Shown here one piece after another: positions 1-8,620 of a DNA stretch of 37,722 bases. Under the pieces are notes generated by a model. It had not been told where the DNA came from. It ran no database searches and saw nothing but the letters and a program-made list of their open reading frames with translations. A program made the translations under genes and the position numbers. Position 1 is the stretch's first letter. The number at the start of each line of letters is the position of its first letter. This DNA comes from Lachnospiraceae bacterium JC7 (GTDB lineage: Bacteria > Bacillota > Clostridia > Lachnospirales > Lachnospiraceae): assembly GCA_000513555.1 (NCBI GenBank), contig ALYD01000032.1:1-37722 (forward strand). The letters are read 5' to 3'.

Positions 1-11
1 CTCCTCCACTC

Positions 12-917
12 TTAAAATCTGTGGCCGCCGCCTCCGCCATGGTGGCCGCCGCCTCCGCCGCCGAATCCACCGCCACCACCGCTGTGATGGCTGCCGCCGC
101 CGCATCCGCTTGATGAAGGCGGAATATACTTCTTTGTCTGTCTCAGGAAATGCTCCACACAGGCTCCCACTGCAAAAGTGTTCACCGCATGAACCAGAAC
201 CTCATCGCTCTTGATCTCCTTTGTGTAGCTTCTTCTTGAAAACGATAGAAGACCGTAATTTATAAGGAGAGCCAGAATGATGGCGAGAACAGCATTACTG
301 GTGTACTTCATAGGCTGGGCTATACGTCCGCCCTCCAGTACCTTCTGGATCTGCTCAAATACAAGCGCCGCACAGGCATAGTACTCACCTCTTCCGGCGG
401 CTCTGTAGGCATTGTCCGTAATAGTTTCTGCCTTGTCATCGGTGATGTGCTCGTACACTTCTCCGTCACTGTGAATAAAGATCTCTCTGTCAGCCATGTC
501 GATCATGAACATGGTTCCGCTTTCCCAGCCAAAAAGCTCCTGATATTTTCCTTCCGTAAAATATGCTGTGGAATCGCTGTGGGACTCTTCGCTGGTCATA
601 AAGGCCGCATTACCATATTCTGTAATGCCCTTCATTTTCGCAACCAGGCTCTCTTCCTCTTCATCGGTAATGAGATCCGCCCTGTCGTCCACGTAGACAA
701 CATAATTTGTTGATGGGTTTGTATATTTCACCTCATAGGCAAAGCTCTCTGAGGCACAAATGAACACGATCGCCACCAGGCCGAAGATCACTCTCATAAA
801 TGATGAGAATCTGTTGTTCCTTATCTCGTCCTTGTGGGCCTTATACTGCTTCATGATATTTTTCATGGTAAGGTCCGTCAGTAACATCCCTAAAAATCTC
901 GTTCTCTTCTTAAGCAT
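12..917 (-). CDS. TPM-domain membrane protein with Gly/His-rich tail
   Basis: Protein of 301 aa. A hydrophobic segment lies at about residues 42-60, followed by a TPM-type (DUF477/YgcG-like) extracytoplasmic domain at about 63-195, a second membrane segment at about 208-225, and a C-terminal tail from about 268 made almost only of Gly, His and Ser. Such tails follow TPM domains in many YgcG-like proteins; the family's biochemical role is poorly known (membrane protein quality control and phosphatase-like activity have both been proposed). The start has GGAGG about 8 bases upstream. The start codon overlaps the stop of the zinc-ribbon gene by 8 bp, so the two are probably translationally coupled at the end of the citCXG transcript. 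The stop lies 12 bases from the window edge, so what follows is unknown. Confidence 0.8.
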   Translation of the reverse strand: MLKKRTRFLGMLLTDLTMKNIMKQYKAHKDEIRNNRFSSFMRVIFGLVAIVFICASESFAYEVKYTNPSTNYVVYVDDRADLITDEEEESLVAKMKGITEYGNAAFMTSEESHSDSTAYFTEGKYQELFGWESGTMFMIDMADREIFIHSDGEVYEHITDDKAETITDNAYRAAGRGEYYACAALVFEQIQKVLEGGRIAQPMKYTSNAVLAIILALLINYGLLSFSRRSYTKEIKSDEVLVHAVNTFAVGACVEHFLRQTKKYIPPSSSGCGGGSHHSGGGGGFGGGGGGHHGGGGGHRF

Positions 918-2700
918 GAATGTTACCTCCTTCCCTGTCGAAGTACTCCGGTATCGGATGCGTAGACAGGATATTGTACTTCTTGATGATTCCCGTAATG
1001 GTATAAACTATTCCCGCAAATACCGCTGTACTTGCAACGTAGAAAATTATATCCTCAACAGGATTCCAGAATAGTACCACCAAAGATATCACAAGTCCCA
1101 GGATGACTCCCATCATCTCTGTATAGCTGTATTTTTTCACCGCTTTTTTATTGCCCTTGGCCCTTGCCTTCTCTGCATTCTTACTGTCAAGCATATAAAT
1201 AACCAGCAGTATGATGGCTGCAATAAAAAGAACTCCAACGATGATCATCCAGTATTCCATGATGATAACGGCGGCTCCTATCACTATCTCCAGTCCCCAG
1301 TAAGCTATGAAAAGATAGCCTAAAATAGAACTGCAGCCCCCCACATGGAAATGTTTCTTTGACGCTGTATTCTCCTTGAAATCCTTGTAGGCATTGACCC
1401 TGACCTTTTCACCGCTCTTGAAGGTACCGTTGCATCGTGCGGCTACATAGCCCTGATCCTCCCTGGGATCCTCCTGCTTCTCGATCTTATCGATCTCAAA
1501 CATATAGAGAATAGCCGTCATCAGTGCCATGATGAGAGAGAAGATAAGTACCGATTTCGGCTGAATGGTAAACTGCATATTCAGCATAATGAAAATTGGG
1601 ATGGACATAAGGAAGGAAGCGATATAGAACTTCTTAAAATCCACCGGTATATCCGCTGAGATCTTTCCTGTAACACCGTTCATCACAGAATAGCAGACTC
1701 TGTCTCCCTTTCTGTAGGTCAGGAACCATACAGGAAGCATGGCCTCCTTCTCGCCTTCATACTTGAGATTCACCATACCCTCGGCACTTGATACACTGCC
1801 CAGACTGTCTCTGTCGAAGCCCTTCTTTTTACACTCCTTGTCAATGGATGCAAAGGTATGCTTAAGCACATAGATCTCTGCATCATCCCTATATGTATCA
1901 GAAGGAACATCCGGAATATCCGCATAAAATCCACAGAGGAAGGATGGTGTGAACTCGATCATATCCTTTGCATCATAGGGTGCTATGACCTCTGCGATGT
2001 GATCATTGAAAGAACTGGAAGCGTCAAATGCTATTCCGTCAAACTTTCCATCCAGATCCATGGTGAGATTATATTTATCTGTAATCTCATATCTTCCCTC
2101 CGTCTTGGTTCTGGAAACAGGCACGACCGCCTGAGGCCCTACATCAAAACCATACACCCAGTATGGCATGTAAATGCCTACAAATCCGGAAAGAGCTTCT
2201 GGATCTGTAAGCTCCTTGGGCGCATAGAGAGCCCCCTTCATCCTGCTGACGAACATTTCCTTGCAGGACGCCTTATCTATCTTAAATGGAATGATCTTCT
2301 CGGGACGTCTTTCATTACTTACTCTCGAAGAAAACACCGCCGGCTGTCCGCAGTAGCTGCAAAAACCTGCAGCACTTAAGTTCGTACTGGAAATTTCGGC
2401 TCCACAGCTCTTACAGGTAAATATGGTCATCTGCATGCTCTGCTTCGATCTGTCTTCCTCTGTACCTTCCGAAGCATCACCGCCTTTTGCCGAAGAAGTT
2501 TCGCTATCATTTCCGGATCCCGACTCCACGCCGGTCTCATCTCCCGGATGATCTCCAAAAACTTCCACCTTATGTTCTTCCGCATCCTTATCGACCACTA
2601 CAGAATACGGATCAAAGGTAGTGTCGCAATGCTCACACCTTAACTTTTGTGACGGAATATCAAATCTCAGATCTCCACCACAATTCGGACACTCATACAT
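910..2700 (-). CDS. Double zinc-ribbon multi-pass membrane protein (TFIIB-type zinc ribbon)
   Basis: Protein of 596 aa. The first zinc ribbon uses Cys4, Cys7, Cys22 and Cys25 (CPNCGG and CEHC). An acidic, Ser/Gly-rich low-complexity linker runs from about 45 to 88, and a second ribbon uses Cys96, Cys99, Cys114 and Cys117 (CKSCG and CSYCG). After a soluble middle domain, several hydrophobic segments fill the C-terminal third. Similar proteins are annotated in Clostridia as TFIIB-type zinc-ribbon-containing proteins without known function. The start overlaps the citG stop by 8 bp and the stop overlaps the TPM gene start by 8 bp. Pairing with a TPM protein suggests a membrane-associated complex; a link to citrate lyase maturation rests only on the gene overlaps. 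No enzymatic motif was recognised. Confidence 0.8.
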   Translation of the reverse strand: MYECPNCGGDLRFDIPSQKLRCEHCDTTFDPYSVVVDKDAEEHKVEVFGDHPGDETGVESGSGNDSETSSAKGGDASEGTEEDRSKQSMQMTIFTCKSCGAEISSTNLSAAGFCSYCGQPAVFSSRVSNERRPEKIIPFKIDKASCKEMFVSRMKGALYAPKELTDPEALSGFVGIYMPYWVYGFDVGPQAVVPVSRTKTEGRYEITDKYNLTMDLDGKFDGIAFDASSSFNDHIAEVIAPYDAKDMIEFTPSFLCGFYADIPDVPSDTYRDDAEIYVLKHTFASIDKECKKKGFDRDSLGSVSSAEGMVNLKYEGEKEAMLPVWFLTYRKGDRVCYSVMNGVTGKISADIPVDFKKFYIASFLMSIPIFIMLNMQFTIQPKSVLIFSLIMALMTAILYMFEIDKIEKQEDPREDQGYVAARCNGTFKSGEKVRVNAYKDFKENTASKKHFHVGGCSSILGYLFIAYWGLEIVIGAAVIIMEYWMIIVGVLFIAAIILLVIYMLDSKNAEKARAKGNKKAVKKYSYTEMMGVILGLVISLVVLFWNPVEDIIFYVASTAVFAGIVYTITGIIKKYNILSTHPIPEYFDREGGNIHA

Positions 2701-3811
2701 AGCCTATCCCCTCTAGCTTTAATAGTAATATAGTAACTGCCAGAATATCTGCCGCCCCACCGGGACTGATATTCTTCTCAATACATTTTACATTAAGTTC
2801 CTCTATTGCCGAAAGTCCTTCTTCACTAAAAGCCGCACCGATCTCAACAATTTTCGCACTTTCCGCCTTAAGCCACTCCATTTCCCCGTATGAACTTCTG
2901 GTAAGAACATTGGTATCATTGAGCTCTGACATGATGGCCAGCAGGGTACTGATGTTCACAGCATTTTCAAAATGCTCATCCCTCATGTTTCCTTCAGCGT
3001 CAAGCAGGTCTTTTCTCAATGTAGCTCTCCTGCAGATCTCGCTCCTCAGAGCTTCATCCTCTGCTATGGAAAGATACTTCCTCATGGAGACAACACCCAT
3101 CTCTTTTATTACAGGAAAACCCTCCATGGCCTGCCCACGGATACCCTTTTCGCCATAGTTATGGTAGAGCTTTTCGCCATGAGACTTCGGCTCCCTCTTT
3201 TCCATCTCTATAAAATCCTTCTCCAGTATCCGGGCAGACATGCGTCTTCCGGTCTCAAGGATCTCATTTATATCAAAAAAAACGTATTGTGTTTCTAATT
3301 TCGCTACTGATTTTTCACTGTTTGATCTTATATCCGACAGATTTCCGGCCCGATCATCATGCTGTTTTTTCAGTCTGTTTCCTGCGATCATTCCCGCCGC
3401 AGCAAGAAGTATCCCCATGGTAAATATCATTCCCTTATGGGTGTTGACATTATCCGTGGCGGCATACATGGCTTTTTCCGCTCCAATTCCGATATTTCTG
3501 ATACCCAGAAATAATCTTTCTTCATCAGTCAGGCTATCAGAGCTTAAATTATCCTGTGCCGTTTTCTCATACTCAGCTCCGCTTCTCAGTCCCGCTTCGA
3601 ACATATCCACAAGATATGGCGTGATAGCTTCCGTGCTGGCAAGAAAGGTCTCGTAGGACATGTCCTTATGAGAGCCTGTATCTCTCCTGTCCACAAGCCC
3701 CGGCTTAGGCGTCGCATACACCTCTCCCAAAAGGGCATTACGCACATTCCAGCCTACTGTTTCCACCAGCTCTTCGATACTATGAAATTCCACCCCTCTT
3801 CTATCCTGCAT
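2693..3811 (-). CDS. citG: Triphosphoribosyl-dephospho-CoA synthase CitG
   Basis: Makes 2'-(5''-triphosphoribosyl)-3'-dephospho-CoA from ATP and dephospho-CoA, the precursor of the citrate lyase prosthetic group. Diagnostic motifs are EVYATPKPGLVDR near the N terminus, NTHKGMIF about 125 residues in, the HGEKLYHNYGEKGIRGQA stretch mid-protein and SPGGAADILA near the C terminus. A hydrophilic insert follows the NTHKG helix and makes the protein longer than typical CitG. Two starts are possible. The ATG at 3835 has AAAGG touching the start codon, which is too close. The ATG at 3811 has AAAGGG 7 bases upstream and is preferred, giving 372 aa. The stop overlaps the zinc-ribbon gene. Same operon as citX and citC. 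Confidence 0.92.
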   Translation of the reverse strand: MQDRRGVEFHSIEELVETVGWNVRNALLGEVYATPKPGLVDRRDTGSHKDMSYETFLASTEAITPYLVDMFEAGLRSGAEYEKTAQDNLSSDSLTDEERLFLGIRNIGIGAEKAMYAATDNVNTHKGMIFTMGILLAAAGMIAGNRLKKQHDDRAGNLSDIRSNSEKSVAKLETQYVFFDINEILETGRRMSARILEKDFIEMEKREPKSHGEKLYHNYGEKGIRGQAMEGFPVIKEMGVVSMRKYLSIAEDEALRSEICRRATLRKDLLDAEGNMRDEHFENAVNISTLLAIMSELNDTNVLTRSSYGEMEWLKAESAKIVEIGAAFSEEGLSAIEELNVKCIEKNISPGGAADILAVTILLLKLEGIGYV

Positions 3812-3905
3812 AAAACATCCCTTTACTTTTTCCATCCTTTTTGACCGGAAGACCGGTACTGATATGTTTATTTCATTTATATCAGCTCCAGTTTAATTCA
3901 CATTC

Positions 3906-4442
3906 TCATCCGGCAAATGATACTCTGATTATTCTATGTATCTCCTCCACCATGGAGGCCACAGTATGAGTTCTGTTTCTCGCACATATATGTGCCTCCA
4001 GCTCACACATGAGACATTTTCTCGGGCCCATGCCGAACTCTTCACGGCTAACCTTGGAACCGTCAGTCCGAAGAACATCTATATCGAAGATTCTTCCTAT
4101 CCTGTCCCTCTCCTCGATCTCACACATGGCTTTCTTAATGTCTACGGCGTCAGCTTCCACGGAAACATAGTAAATATATCCCGTCACGAAGGATTCTTCC
4201 TTCTCTGTATCCTTTTTCATCCCATACTTCCCGAGTACTTCATCGATACTTTGCACTCCATATCTGAAAGCCTTCTCAAAGTCTTCACCAACCTTGTGAG
4301 GGCCCGGGATATTAAGCATAAAACAAATGACCGGATGATGAAACTCAGCTATGAGATCTCTCTGCATCTCGACTCTGTGGTCTCTTGCCTCAAGCATCTC
4401 AGGTACAGTTACCTCATGTTCATAATCAAGCTTCATTTCCAT
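3906..4442 (-). CDS. citX: Apo-citrate lyase phosphoribosyl-dephospho-CoA transferase CitX
   Basis: Transfers the CitG product onto the serine of the CitD acyl carrier subunit to make holo-citrate lyase. The family pattern is clear: an early LEARDHR helix, GRIFDIDVL, then GPRKCLMCELEAHICARNRTH, whose Cys and His residues are typical of CitX. A GTG at 4481 would give 191 aa and overlap citC, but it has no ribosome site. The ATG at 4442 has GGAG about 6 bases upstream, and its product starts close to where other CitX proteins begin, so 178 aa is preferred. It lies 26 bp after citC and 94 bp before the preferred citG start. Confidence 0.9.
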   Translation of the reverse strand: MEMKLDYEHEVTVPEMLEARDHRVEMQRDLIAEFHHPVICFMLNIPGPHKVGEDFEKAFRYGVQSIDEVLGKYGMKKDTEKEESFVTGYIYYVSVEADAVDIKKAMCEIEERDRIGRIFDIDVLRTDGSKVSREEFGMGPRKCLMCELEAHICARNRTHTVASMVEEIHRIIRVSFAG

Positions 4443-4468
4443 TTTTTCTCCATAACTCTGTTTCAGAT

Positions 4469-5155
4469 TTAATTCATACACTTTACAGCTTCGGCTATCG
4501 TCCTTTTAAGTCTGTCAAAAAGCTCCTGCCTGTAATTCAGTGAATTTTCTTTATCACTAATAAAATAGTCCGGTATGTCCTGCACCGGTATCAGATACCC
4601 GGGAAAAACATCTGTGTCCGGAGAGCCTGCATTGGCACACTTCTGAATTTCCCCGTTCAGAATTTCCTCACTTATCTTTTCCATCACCTCATGGTTTCTT
4701 TCCAATGCCTTTTCATCTATCATCCTGCCGGCCTTTTCTCTTAGCCTGTTCAGATACTTTGAAAATTCATCCTTGCGATTCTCGAGATAAACGATGTGTT
4801 CCGTTGAAACTATGGGGTAAAGACCCATATGATTAAATATAGGAAGGTTTTTTGGTTTGGTGAAGCCCACGAAATGAGAGGTTCCCTTGCTGACCATTAT
4901 CTCATAGAGCTTAGACATGAGCTCATTCAAAAGTCCCTGACCATGATGCTTCTCTGAAACCGCTACGCATTTTAAAATTATACCGCTCAGCGAGCCTGTA
5001 GCAGCGATCTCCCCGGTATCTTCATCCATTATGCAGACTGTATGGGTTATCCTTTCGTCATAATCAAGGCCCCTTCCCATAAGAAAAGCCTTCAACCTGT
5101 CAAGCTCCCTCCCTGAAAAGGGCTGACCCTCGGCAAAATAATAATTCTCCGTCAT
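4469..5155 (-). CDS. citC: CitC-like protein: acetyltransferase-type N-terminal domain only
   Basis: CitC ([citrate (pro-3S)-lyase] ligase) acetylates the thiol of the lyase prosthetic group with ATP and acetate, switching the enzyme on. The family is usually about 330-350 aa: an N-terminal GNAT-type domain, then a nucleotidyltransferase domain with a VMNANPFTxGH-type motif. Here residues 1-150 match the first part well (IILKCVAVSEKHHGQGL, then TKPKNLPIFNHMGLYPI and VYLENRKDEF). The nucleotidyltransferase core is absent, and the protein ends at 228 aa with an unrecognised Glu-rich tail. A stretch near residues 195-225 (IPDYFISDKENS onward) faintly resembles part of normal CitC, so an internal deletion is possible. 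GGAG precedes the ATG. First gene of the citCXG operon. Either a decayed ligase, or a variant that needs a partner. Confidence 0.75.
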   Translation of the reverse strand: MTENYYFAEGQPFSGRELDRLKAFLMGRGLDYDERITHTVCIMDEDTGEIAATGSLSGIILKCVAVSEKHHGQGLLNELMSKLYEIMVSKGTSHFVGFTKPKNLPIFNHMGLYPIVSTEHIVYLENRKDEFSKYLNRLREKAGRMIDEKALERNHEVMEKISEEILNGEIQKCANAGSPDTDVFPGYLIPVQDIPDYFISDKENSLNYRQELFDRLKRTIAEAVKCMN

Positions 5156-5290
5156 ATTACTCCATCTGATTTATTTCTTCATGTACACTACAGAATAATT
5201 TCGCTCTCATGATTCAAAAGTACTTTCCTGAACGGGAATTTCTTTTGGATCACGAAACCGTATTGTATATATTCTACACCATTTTATGGC
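5156..5290 (-). promoter_or_regulatory. Upstream region of citC
   Basis: Sits between the citDEF terminator and the citC start, so it must hold the promoter for citC-citX-citG and the two downstream genes. The sequence is AT-rich, and no -35/-10 pair is convincing. The ATAGG-N5-CCTAT dyad seen at citDEF and acn1 is absent. The only clear element is GGAG just before the citC ATG. Confidence 0.3.
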
Positions 5291-5335
5291 AAAAAGAAGG
5301 CGTTGTGGCTTATCCCCCTGATCGTCCACAACGCC
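5291..5335 (-). terminator. Rho-independent terminator of citDEF
   Basis: A perfect 10-bp stem (5299-5308 with 5326-5335, GGCGTTGTGG paired to CCACAACGCC) is followed on the minus strand by TTCTTTTT. It ends the citDEF transcript 29 bp after citF and separates it from citC. Confidence 0.85.
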
Positions 5336-5363
5336 GTATTCTTTATATTATTAATCTAAACTA

Positions 5364-6926
5364 TCAGTTATTGAACTCAAACTTCTTGATCTGACGAACA
5401 ACGTCCATAATAGTTCCATCACGTCCCTCAATGATACCAACTACACGATCACCGAACTGTACCTTCTCAGGCTCACCTGTGATGCTGTAGGCAATATCTC
5501 TAAGCTCCTCGATAGTCTTGAGAGGAAGTCCCTTATCCTTTGTAGCCTCGATAAGGTCTGTTCTCTTAGGATTGATTGCGATACCGTAATCAGTAACAAC
5601 AACGTCAACGTCCTCACCAGGAGTTGTAACAGTTGTACAATCTGTGCAGATTGTAGGAATTCTTCCCTGCATGATAGGTGCGATAACGATAGTACACTTA
5701 GCACCGGCAGCTGTATCAGGATGTCCACCCTGAGCACCAGTGATGACACCGTCAGAACCTACTACTACGTTACAGTTGAAGTGTGTATCAACCTCAAGAG
5801 CAGCGAGGATAACGAAATCAAGCTTGTTTACATATGCACCCTTGTTGAACGGATCAGCATACTCACTTGCTGTGATGTAGTGATGGTTAGGATTTGTAGC
5901 TACTGACTTGATAGCATCCTGATCGAAGTCCTGTGTATCTACGAGAGTCTTGATGAGACCCTCCTCAAGAAGATCACACATTGGCTTAGCGATACCACCT
6001 ACACCGAAGGACATGTGAATGTTCTTCTCTCTCATGATCTCAGCAAGGAACTTTGTTGAAGCGATAGAAGCTCCACCTACACCTGTCTGATATGAGAAGC
6101 CCTCCTTGAAGTAAGGAGTTGCCACAACGAAATCTGTGCAGTACTTGGCCATGAGAAGCTTTCTCTGGTCTGTTGTAGGCTTAGCAGCACCTGTAGCGAT
6201 CTTTGTAGGATCACCGATCTCGTCAACCTTTACTACATAGTCAACATATGTCTGTGTGATCTGTGCAGGAAGATTCGGGAAAGGTACAAGTGTATCTGTG
6301 ATAGCAACTACGCGGTCTGCATACATAGCATCTGCTGCTGAGTATGAAAGAACACCGCAGTCTGCCTTACCGCCGTTAGCGTTAAGGTTACCGTACTCAT
6401 CAGCTGTAGGAGCACCGATGAATGCGATATCGATGTGAGTCTCACCGCTCTCGATAGCTCTTGAACGGGCACCGTGTGAACGCATGATAGCAAGTCCCTG
6501 AAGTCTTCCCTCTGAGATTGCCTTACCGATCTGACCACGAACACCGGATGACTGGATCTCTGTGATGGTTCCATCATCAAGCATGTAAACGATAGGGTCA
6601 TTCTGGCTTCCGAGTGATGAAGCGCAGATAGTGATGTTCTTGATACCCATGTTATGAACTTCTTCCATAACCATGTTAAGAACCTTATCACCATTACGGA
6701 AATGATGGTGGAATGAAAGTGTCATGCCATCCTTGATTCCGCACTTAACAAGTACATCATGAATACTGTCAACAAGCTTTGTGCCGTTTGAATTAATAAC
6801 GCACTTAACCTTGTGAGAAGCTGTCTGATACTCAAAACCATCAAAGTGATGAGTTCCCTGGAAAACTTCCTTACCTGTTGCCTTTAAGATTTCCTCAGGT
6901 ATATCTCTACCAACTGCATTAATCAT
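5364..6926 (-). CDS. citF: Citrate lyase alpha subunit CitF (citrate:acetyl-ACP transferase)
   Basis: Exchanges the acetyl group on CitD for citrate, forming citryl-ACP; cytoplasmic, works with CitD and CitE. At 520 aa it has the normal family length. Recognisable conserved stretches include NAVGRDIPEEI at the N terminus, LSFHHHFRNGD, IRSHGA-like MRSHGARSRAIE, FIGAPTADEYGN, ATPYFKEGFSYQTGVGGAS, GVGGIAKPM and the C-terminal GRVVGIIEGRDGT-like end. AAGGGGG lies about 10 bases before the ATG, inside the end of citE; only 2 bp separate the two genes. Last gene of citDEF before a strong terminator. The reading frame is intact. Confidence 0.95.
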   Translation of the reverse strand: MINAVGRDIPEEILKATGKEVFQGTHHFDGFEYQTASHKVKCVINSNGTKLVDSIHDVLVKCGIKDGMTLSFHHHFRNGDKVLNMVMEEVHNMGIKNITICASSLGSQNDPIVYMLDDGTITEIQSSGVRGQIGKAISEGRLQGLAIMRSHGARSRAIESGETHIDIAFIGAPTADEYGNLNANGGKADCGVLSYSAADAMYADRVVAITDTLVPFPNLPAQITQTYVDYVVKVDEIGDPTKIATGAAKPTTDQRKLLMAKYCTDFVVATPYFKEGFSYQTGVGGASIASTKFLAEIMREKNIHMSFGVGGIAKPMCDLLEEGLIKTLVDTQDFDQDAIKSVATNPNHHYITASEYADPFNKGAYVNKLDFVILAALEVDTHFNCNVVVGSDGVITGAQGGHPDTAAGAKCTIVIAPIMQGRIPTICTDCTTVTTPGEDVDVVVTDYGIAINPKRTDLIEATKDKGLPLKTIEELRDIAYSITGEPEKVQFGDRVVGIIEGRDGTIMDVVRQIKKFEFNN

Positions 6927-6928
6927 AA

Positions 6929-7834
6929 TTACAGATCCCCCTTATAAACTCCGGCAGCCTTTGCAAGCATGATGTTTCTCTTAGCACCGTCATAGAAAGC
7001 GATATCGATCATCTTTCCATCAACAGTAAATACACCGATGCCCTTTGCCTTCTTGTCATCGATCTCCTTGATTACCTTCTCAGAGAAAATGATCTCCTTC
7101 TGAGTAGGAGTATAGATATCATGAACGATGTCGATCTGACGAGGGTTGATACATGACTTACCATCAAATCCCATATCATGTATCATCTGAACTTCCTTAC
7201 GGAAACCTTCCATATCATCAAGGTTTGTCCATACTGTATCAAAACACTGTACGCCGGCTGCACGAGCTGCGATGATCATCTGCTGACGGGCACCCATAAG
7301 CTCAACACCTGTTCCGGTGATACGTGTCTGAAGGTCCTTTGTATAGTCACCACCTGAAAGGGCAACACCGATCATACGATCTGAAGATGTACATACCTCG
7401 TATGCATTCATAACACCCTTACAGGACTCAAGAGCTGACATGATAAGAGTTGAACCAGGCTCTCTGTTGAACTCTTCCTCAGCTGCCACGATCTTCTCTT
7501 CAACCGCGCGAACCATGGAAGCATCCTCTGTCTTAGGGATACGGATAACATCAGCACCACCTGCTACACAAACACGGATATCCTCTTCCCAGAGATCAGT
7601 ATCGAGACCGTTGATACGAACTACACGCTCTGATCCTCTGTAATCGATGGTCTTAAGAGCATGATACAGAGAGAATCTTGCAGTATCCTTTGCTGTTACG
7701 GCAACGGCATCCTCGAGATCCAGCATGAGAGAGTCAATCTTGTAAATATACGGATCCTTAATGAGTGAAGGCTTCTGAGCATTCAGGAACATCATGGATC
7801 TTCTTAATCTTTTCTTATTAGGATTCTCAATCAT
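6929..7834 (-). CDS. citE: Citrate lyase beta subunit CitE (citryl-ACP lyase)
   Basis: Cleaves citryl-ACP to acetyl-ACP and oxaloacetate. A member of the CitE/HpcH aldolase-like family: RLRRSMMFLNAQ near the start, the metal-binding segment SLMLDLEDAV, VRINGLDTDLWEED, and FDGKSCINPRQID near the C terminus. A longer form starting at 7852 lacks a ribosome site. The ATG at 7834 has GGGGAGG 9 bases upstream and forms the ATGA overlap with the citD stop, so 301 aa is preferred. Middle gene of citDEF. Confidence 0.95.
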   Translation of the reverse strand: MIENPNKKRLRRSMMFLNAQKPSLIKDPYIYKIDSLMLDLEDAVAVTAKDTARFSLYHALKTIDYRGSERVVRINGLDTDLWEEDIRVCVAGGADVIRIPKTEDASMVRAVEEKIVAAEEEFNREPGSTLIMSALESCKGVMNAYEVCTSSDRMIGVALSGGDYTKDLQTRITGTGVELMGARQQMIIAARAAGVQCFDTVWTNLDDMEGFRKEVQMIHDMGFDGKSCINPRQIDIVHDIYTPTQKEIIFSEKVIKEIDDKKAKGIGVFTVDGKMIDIAFYDGAKRNIMLAKAAGVYKGDL

Positions 7835-8130
7835 TTGATTGCACCTCCCCATGGTAAATCTTTATACTGGTCTACTGAACGGAAAACAGCTCCCTCGATA
7901 CGAGCCTTGATTGTGCAATCAAGAGCACCCTTATCAACGATAGAAATCTTTACGTTATCAACGCCAAGATTTGCTAATGTCTCGAGTGTTACCTTTTTGA
8001 TCTGATTTCCGAACTGATGAGCTACTGCAGAGTCCAATGTGAAATCGATCTTTCCCTCTCCAGGCTCAACAGTAACCTGGCAGTCACTGGATTCCATAGT
8101 GCCCGCTACAGCAGGTTTCTTAATTTCCAT
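7831..8130 (-). CDS. citD: Citrate lyase gamma subunit CitD (acyl carrier protein)
   Basis: Carries the phosphoribosyl-dephospho-CoA prosthetic group. From the ATG at 8130, which has GGAGG 5 bases upstream, the product is 99 aa, the usual CitD size. It begins MEIKKPAVAGTMESSD; Ser14 in this numbering is the residue modified in characterised CitD proteins. A longer in-frame ORF reaches 8175 but has no supporting ribosome site. First gene of citDEF, overlapping citE by 4 bp (ATGA). Confidence 0.93.
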   Translation of the reverse strand: MEIKKPAVAGTMESSDCQVTVEPGEGKIDFTLDSAVAHQFGNQIKKVTLETLANLGVDNVKISIVDKGALDCTIKARIEGAVFRSVDQYKDLPWGGAIK

Positions 8131-8301
8131 AGTTTCCTCCTTGGATGCGGAATCTTTCCCCTTAATCCCGCGCAAACAATGTTACATAAAGTTCTTTTTA
8201 CAATGAGTCCTAAAAGTCGCAAATCATCTGAAAAAACAGCTTTTATAACTCATCATTTTCACATCCCGTAGCGCTTAGGTATCGCGCCCCAACTACTAGC
8301 A

Positions 8302-8330
8302 ATTATATCCTAGCAATGGTGGAATTTAAA
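8302..8330 (-). promoter_or_regulatory. Possible second citDEF promoter with a direct repeat over the -10
   Basis: On the minus strand TATAAT (8302-8307) follows TTTAAA at 17 bases. The -10 is flanked by a 7-bp direct repeat TTGCTAG (plus-strand copies of CTAGCAA at 8297-8303 and 8311-8317). Weaker as a candidate than the operator-linked promoter further upstream. Confidence 0.35.
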
Positions 8331-8372
8331 CTTTTTAATTGTAGTATTTCAATAATAATACGCTTGTCACCT

Positions 8373-8401
8373 ATAGTAAAATAGTTATCGTATTATGGCA
8401 T
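8373..8401 (-). promoter_or_regulatory. Candidate citDEF promoter
   Basis: Minus strand: -35 ATGCCA (8396-8401), 17-base spacer, -10 TACTAT (8373-8378). The poor -35 suits an activator-dependent promoter, and a dyad operator lies 2 bases upstream. It predicts a leader of about 235 nt before citD. Spacing, -10 sequence and operator position are the same as at acn1. Confidence 0.6.
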
Positions 8402-8402
8402 C

Positions 8403-8419
8403 CATAGGATTATCCTATG
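8403..8419. promoter_or_regulatory. Dyad operator upstream of citDEF
   Basis: Perfect palindrome CATAGGAT-T-ATCCTATG. The core ATAGG-N5-CCTAT also satisfies the T-N11-A pattern of LysR-type boxes. It ends 2 bases from the -35 of the candidate citDEF promoter. The same core occurs upstream of acn1 at 11201-11215. Confidence 0.65.
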
Positions 8420-8429
8420 ATTTTTGTCT

Positions 8430-8443
8430 CGAAAACGCTTTAT
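8430..8443. promoter_or_regulatory. Possible catabolite-responsive (cre-like) site
   Basis: CGAAAACGCTTTAT resembles the CcpA site TGWAANCGNTNWCA in its core GAAAACGCTTT but misses three outer positions. It lies just upstream of the citDEF operator. CcpA control of citrate fermentation is known in other Firmicutes; here it is only a possibility. Confidence 0.25.
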
Positions 8444-8619
8444 CATGTCCTAAATTATTATAAAATAATTTTTCATTCTTATTTTTAAGTGTTAGGGGTA
8501 TTTATTTTTTAAATAGTGCTTTTATACTGAAATTCTTAAATTTTAATAAAGTGACTGCCATAAAACACTTTTACTGATCTTTATCCGGTTATCCCTGCAG
8601 TAACAAAGGCCCAAACATA
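8444..8619. other. AT-rich spacer between citDEF regulatory region and acn1 terminator
   Basis: No gene or clear signal was seen. There is a weak 6-bp inverted repeat (AAAGTG with CACTTT) near 8549-8571. The gene-free stretch 8131-8680 as a whole holds the citDEF leader, promoters and operator, plus the acn1 terminator. Confidence 0.4.
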
Positions 8620-8620
8620 A

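Noticed and set aside
4443..4481. GTG start for citX at 4481
   Set aside because: No ribosome site upstream, and the added residues are outside the conserved CitX region; the ATG at 4442 has GGAG.
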